Shown here in pieces: positions 6,134 to 6,534 of a stretch of DNA of 6,534 nucleotides. The stretch covers positions 1 to 6,534 of the forward strand of contig CABUCT010000072.1 in assembly GCA_902490145.1 (NCBI GenBank). Reading direction: 5' to 3'. The position numbers and the translations under genes are program-made. Origin of the DNA: an uncultured Oscillospiraceae bacterium (lineage in GTDB: Bacteria > Bacillota > Clostridia > Oscillospirales > Acutalibacteraceae). The stretch's first letter is position 1. Every line of letters starts with the position of its first letter. The notes beneath the pieces were generated by a model, which had not been told where the DNA came from, searched no databases, and saw only the letters and a list, made by a program, of their open reading frames with translations.

Positions 6134-6168
6134 AAGGCGCAGGGGGGCCTCCACCCCTCTGCCGCCTT
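6134..6168. repeat. 14-bp GC-rich inverted repeat (hairpin)
   Basis: AAGGCG (6134-6139) pairs with CGCCTT (6163-6168). After one bulged C, CAGGGGGG (6140-6147) pairs with CCCCTCTG (6154-6161) with a single G-U, leaving the loop CCTCCA. It lies nine bases after the preceding hairpin. No T-run follows on + (TAATTC), and none follows on the minus strand, so a simple intrinsic terminator is not favoured. Confidence 0.6.
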
Positions 6169-6184
6169 TAATTCTAACGGGGGG

Positions 6185-6228
6185 CGCAAAAAAAGTCAAC
6201 TAAATTTAATAAAAAAATTTATTTTGCG
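6185..6228. repeat. nested AT-rich inverted repeat
   Basis: The inner arms TAAATTT (6201-6207) and AAATTTA (6215-6221) are perfect. The outer arms CGCAAAA (6185-6191) and TTTTGCG (6222-6228) are also perfect, with the inner repeat adjacent on the right and nine bases (AAAGTCAAC) separating the arms on the left. The A/T content makes the inner arms weak as evidence, but the outer GC-capped arms are less likely by chance. Confidence 0.4.
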
Positions 6229-6320
6229 ACTTTGATGGTTGCGGGCGAAAGTCAGATAGGGAAAATTTCAGTCTGTGGACGGTTCGGTATGAGAGTCAGC
6301 CTGTTTTGGTTGAGATATCC

Positions 6321-6349
6321 TTGACGATTTAGCACAATTGTGCTAATAT
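6321..6349 (+). promoter_or_regulatory. promoter of the coiled-coil gene
   Basis: TTGACG (6321-6326), a 17-base spacer and TAATAT (6344-6349) match the sigma-A pattern well. Transcription should begin near 6356, giving a very short leader before the ribosome binding site at 6360-6366. The spacer and the start of the -10 box are occupied by a perfect palindrome, so the promoter is probably repressible. Confidence 0.75.
6329..6346. promoter_or_regulatory. 18-bp perfect palindromic operator
   Basis: TTAGCACAATTGTGCTAA is identical to its reverse complement over all 18 bases. It lies between the -35 and -10 boxes and covers the first three bases of the latter, the position of a classic steric repressor site. 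The outer halves TTAGCAC/GTGCTAA equal the ends of the HrcA CIRCE element, but CIRCE needs TTAGCACTC-N9-GAGTGCTAA, so spacing and inner bases disagree. A phage-type helix-turn-helix (XRE/CI-like) dimer is a more natural candidate. No repressor gene is visible in the window. Confidence 0.75.
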
Positions 6350-6359
6350 TAAAACAAGC

Positions 6360-6366
6360 AGGGAGG
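6360..6366 (+). promoter_or_regulatory. ribosome binding site of the coiled-coil gene
   Basis: AGGGAGG lies 7 bases before ATG at 6374. This is a strong site and the main reason for calling the partial gene. Confidence 0.8.
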
Positions 6367-6373
6367 CAGAAAC

Positions 6374-6534
6374 ATGGCGATAAACTTATCCCCGAGAGAC
6401 TTTGACAATATATTTCGGGAGCAGGAGGAGAACGAAAACGAGCTTGCGCGAATAGAGCTTGACCAAGCGCGGCAAGAGCTGCAAAGAGAAAAAAACGAGC
6501 TTGCTCGGGCGAGGAACGACATTGCAAGGCGGCG
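6374..6534 (+). CDS. N-terminal part of a charged coiled-coil protein (runs off window)
   Basis: An open frame of 53 codons from ATG 6374 continues past the window edge. After a short head (MAINLSPRDFDNIF), residues 15-53 consist almost only of Glu, Arg, Gln, Asn, Ala and Leu in heptad-like spacing, with a recurring ENELAR/KNELARARND pattern. This predicts a long parallel coiled coil. No signal peptide is seen. Promoter, operator and ribosome binding site are all well formed, so the gene is real and probably the first of a regulated unit. The function cannot be told from this part; phage structural or scaffold proteins, plasmid mobilisation proteins and chromosome-binding proteins all may begin this way. 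The long minus-strand frame over the same bases is a shadow. Confidence 0.82.
   Translation, partial: MAINLSPRDFDNIFREQEENENELARIELDQARQELQREKNELARARNDIARR

Larger units (their letters stand above)
6095..6320. other. non-coding interval rich in inverted repeats
   Basis: No convincing gene was found in this 226-base interval. It contains two GC-rich hairpins (6102-6168), a second G6 run at 6179-6184, and an AT-rich nested inverted repeat (6185-6228). After these, about 90 bases (6229-6320) hold no structure I can name, apart from short recurrences of AGTCA. Interval architecture of this kind is seen in replication or transfer origins and in convergent terminators, but nothing here identifies which. 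Confidence 0.5.

Noticed and set aside
5956..6189. 77-codon minus-strand frame over the hairpin region
   Set aside because: It reads through both GC-rich hairpins and gives a Pro/Leu/Ala-rich product with no ribosome binding site. The opposite-strand 49-codon frame has a more protein-like composition, though it too is uncertain.
6329..6346. HrcA CIRCE element
   Set aside because: Only the outer seven bases of each half-site agree. The conserved TC/GA and the 9-base spacer of CIRCE are missing, and no chaperone gene follows.
6252..6527. 91-codon minus-strand frame over the right edge
   Set aside because: It lies antisense to a gene with a strong promoter and ribosome binding site, and its product is Cys/Pro/Ser-rich low-quality sequence without a start signal. 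It is a shadow of the coiled-coil reading frame.
1..6534. CRISPR array, tRNA, rRNA, transposase or recombinase gene
   Set aside because: I found no regularly spaced identical repeats, no tRNA- or rRNA-like segments, and no transposase or integrase motifs on either strand. The mobile nature of the right part therefore stays an inference.

Overview
The window reads as low-GC bacterial DNA, most likely from a Clostridia-like member of the Firmicutes. The evidence is strong AGGAG-type ribosome binding sites, sigma-A-type promoters, a Gram-positive-style lipoprotein with an InlB/Flg_new repeat and BspA-like leucine-rich sequence, and AT-rich spacers. A treponeme-like spirochaete cannot be excluded, since these surface modules also occur there. 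All supported genes lie on the + strand.

Left part (1-4880): the last 17 codons of an upstream gene, then a stand-alone ComEC-type metallo-beta-lactamase (MBL) fold protein (128-907). After an 18-base gap comes a 1295-residue protein (926-4813) of unknown function, closed by a clear intrinsic terminator (4849-4880). The large protein has no signal peptide or obvious membrane segment. It has roughly 870 residues of beta-rich modular sequence, a long helical rod containing seven 18-19-residue repeats and a 54-residue duplication, and a short beta-like C-terminal tail. The two genes look like one transcription unit and are the best candidate here for an undescribed two-component system.

Middle part (4912-5917): a near-consensus promoter (TTGACA-17-TATTAT) precedes a roughly 90-nt segment whose first 11 bases pair with its last 11, which end in six U. 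This is either a free-standing small RNA or a terminator-controlled leader for the next gene, a lipoprotein (5117-5917, GTG start).

Right part (5918-6534): composition and organisation change. There is a possible 49-codon ORF, two GC-rich hairpins side by side (6102-6168), an AT-rich inverted repeat (6185-6228), and a promoter whose spacer and -10 box are covered by an 18-bp perfect palindrome (6329-6346). That promoter drives a coiled-coil protein running off the window. This looks like the start of an accessory or mobile module under an autoregulated or repressor-controlled promoter. No recombinase, relaxase or replication gene is visible inside the window to prove it.
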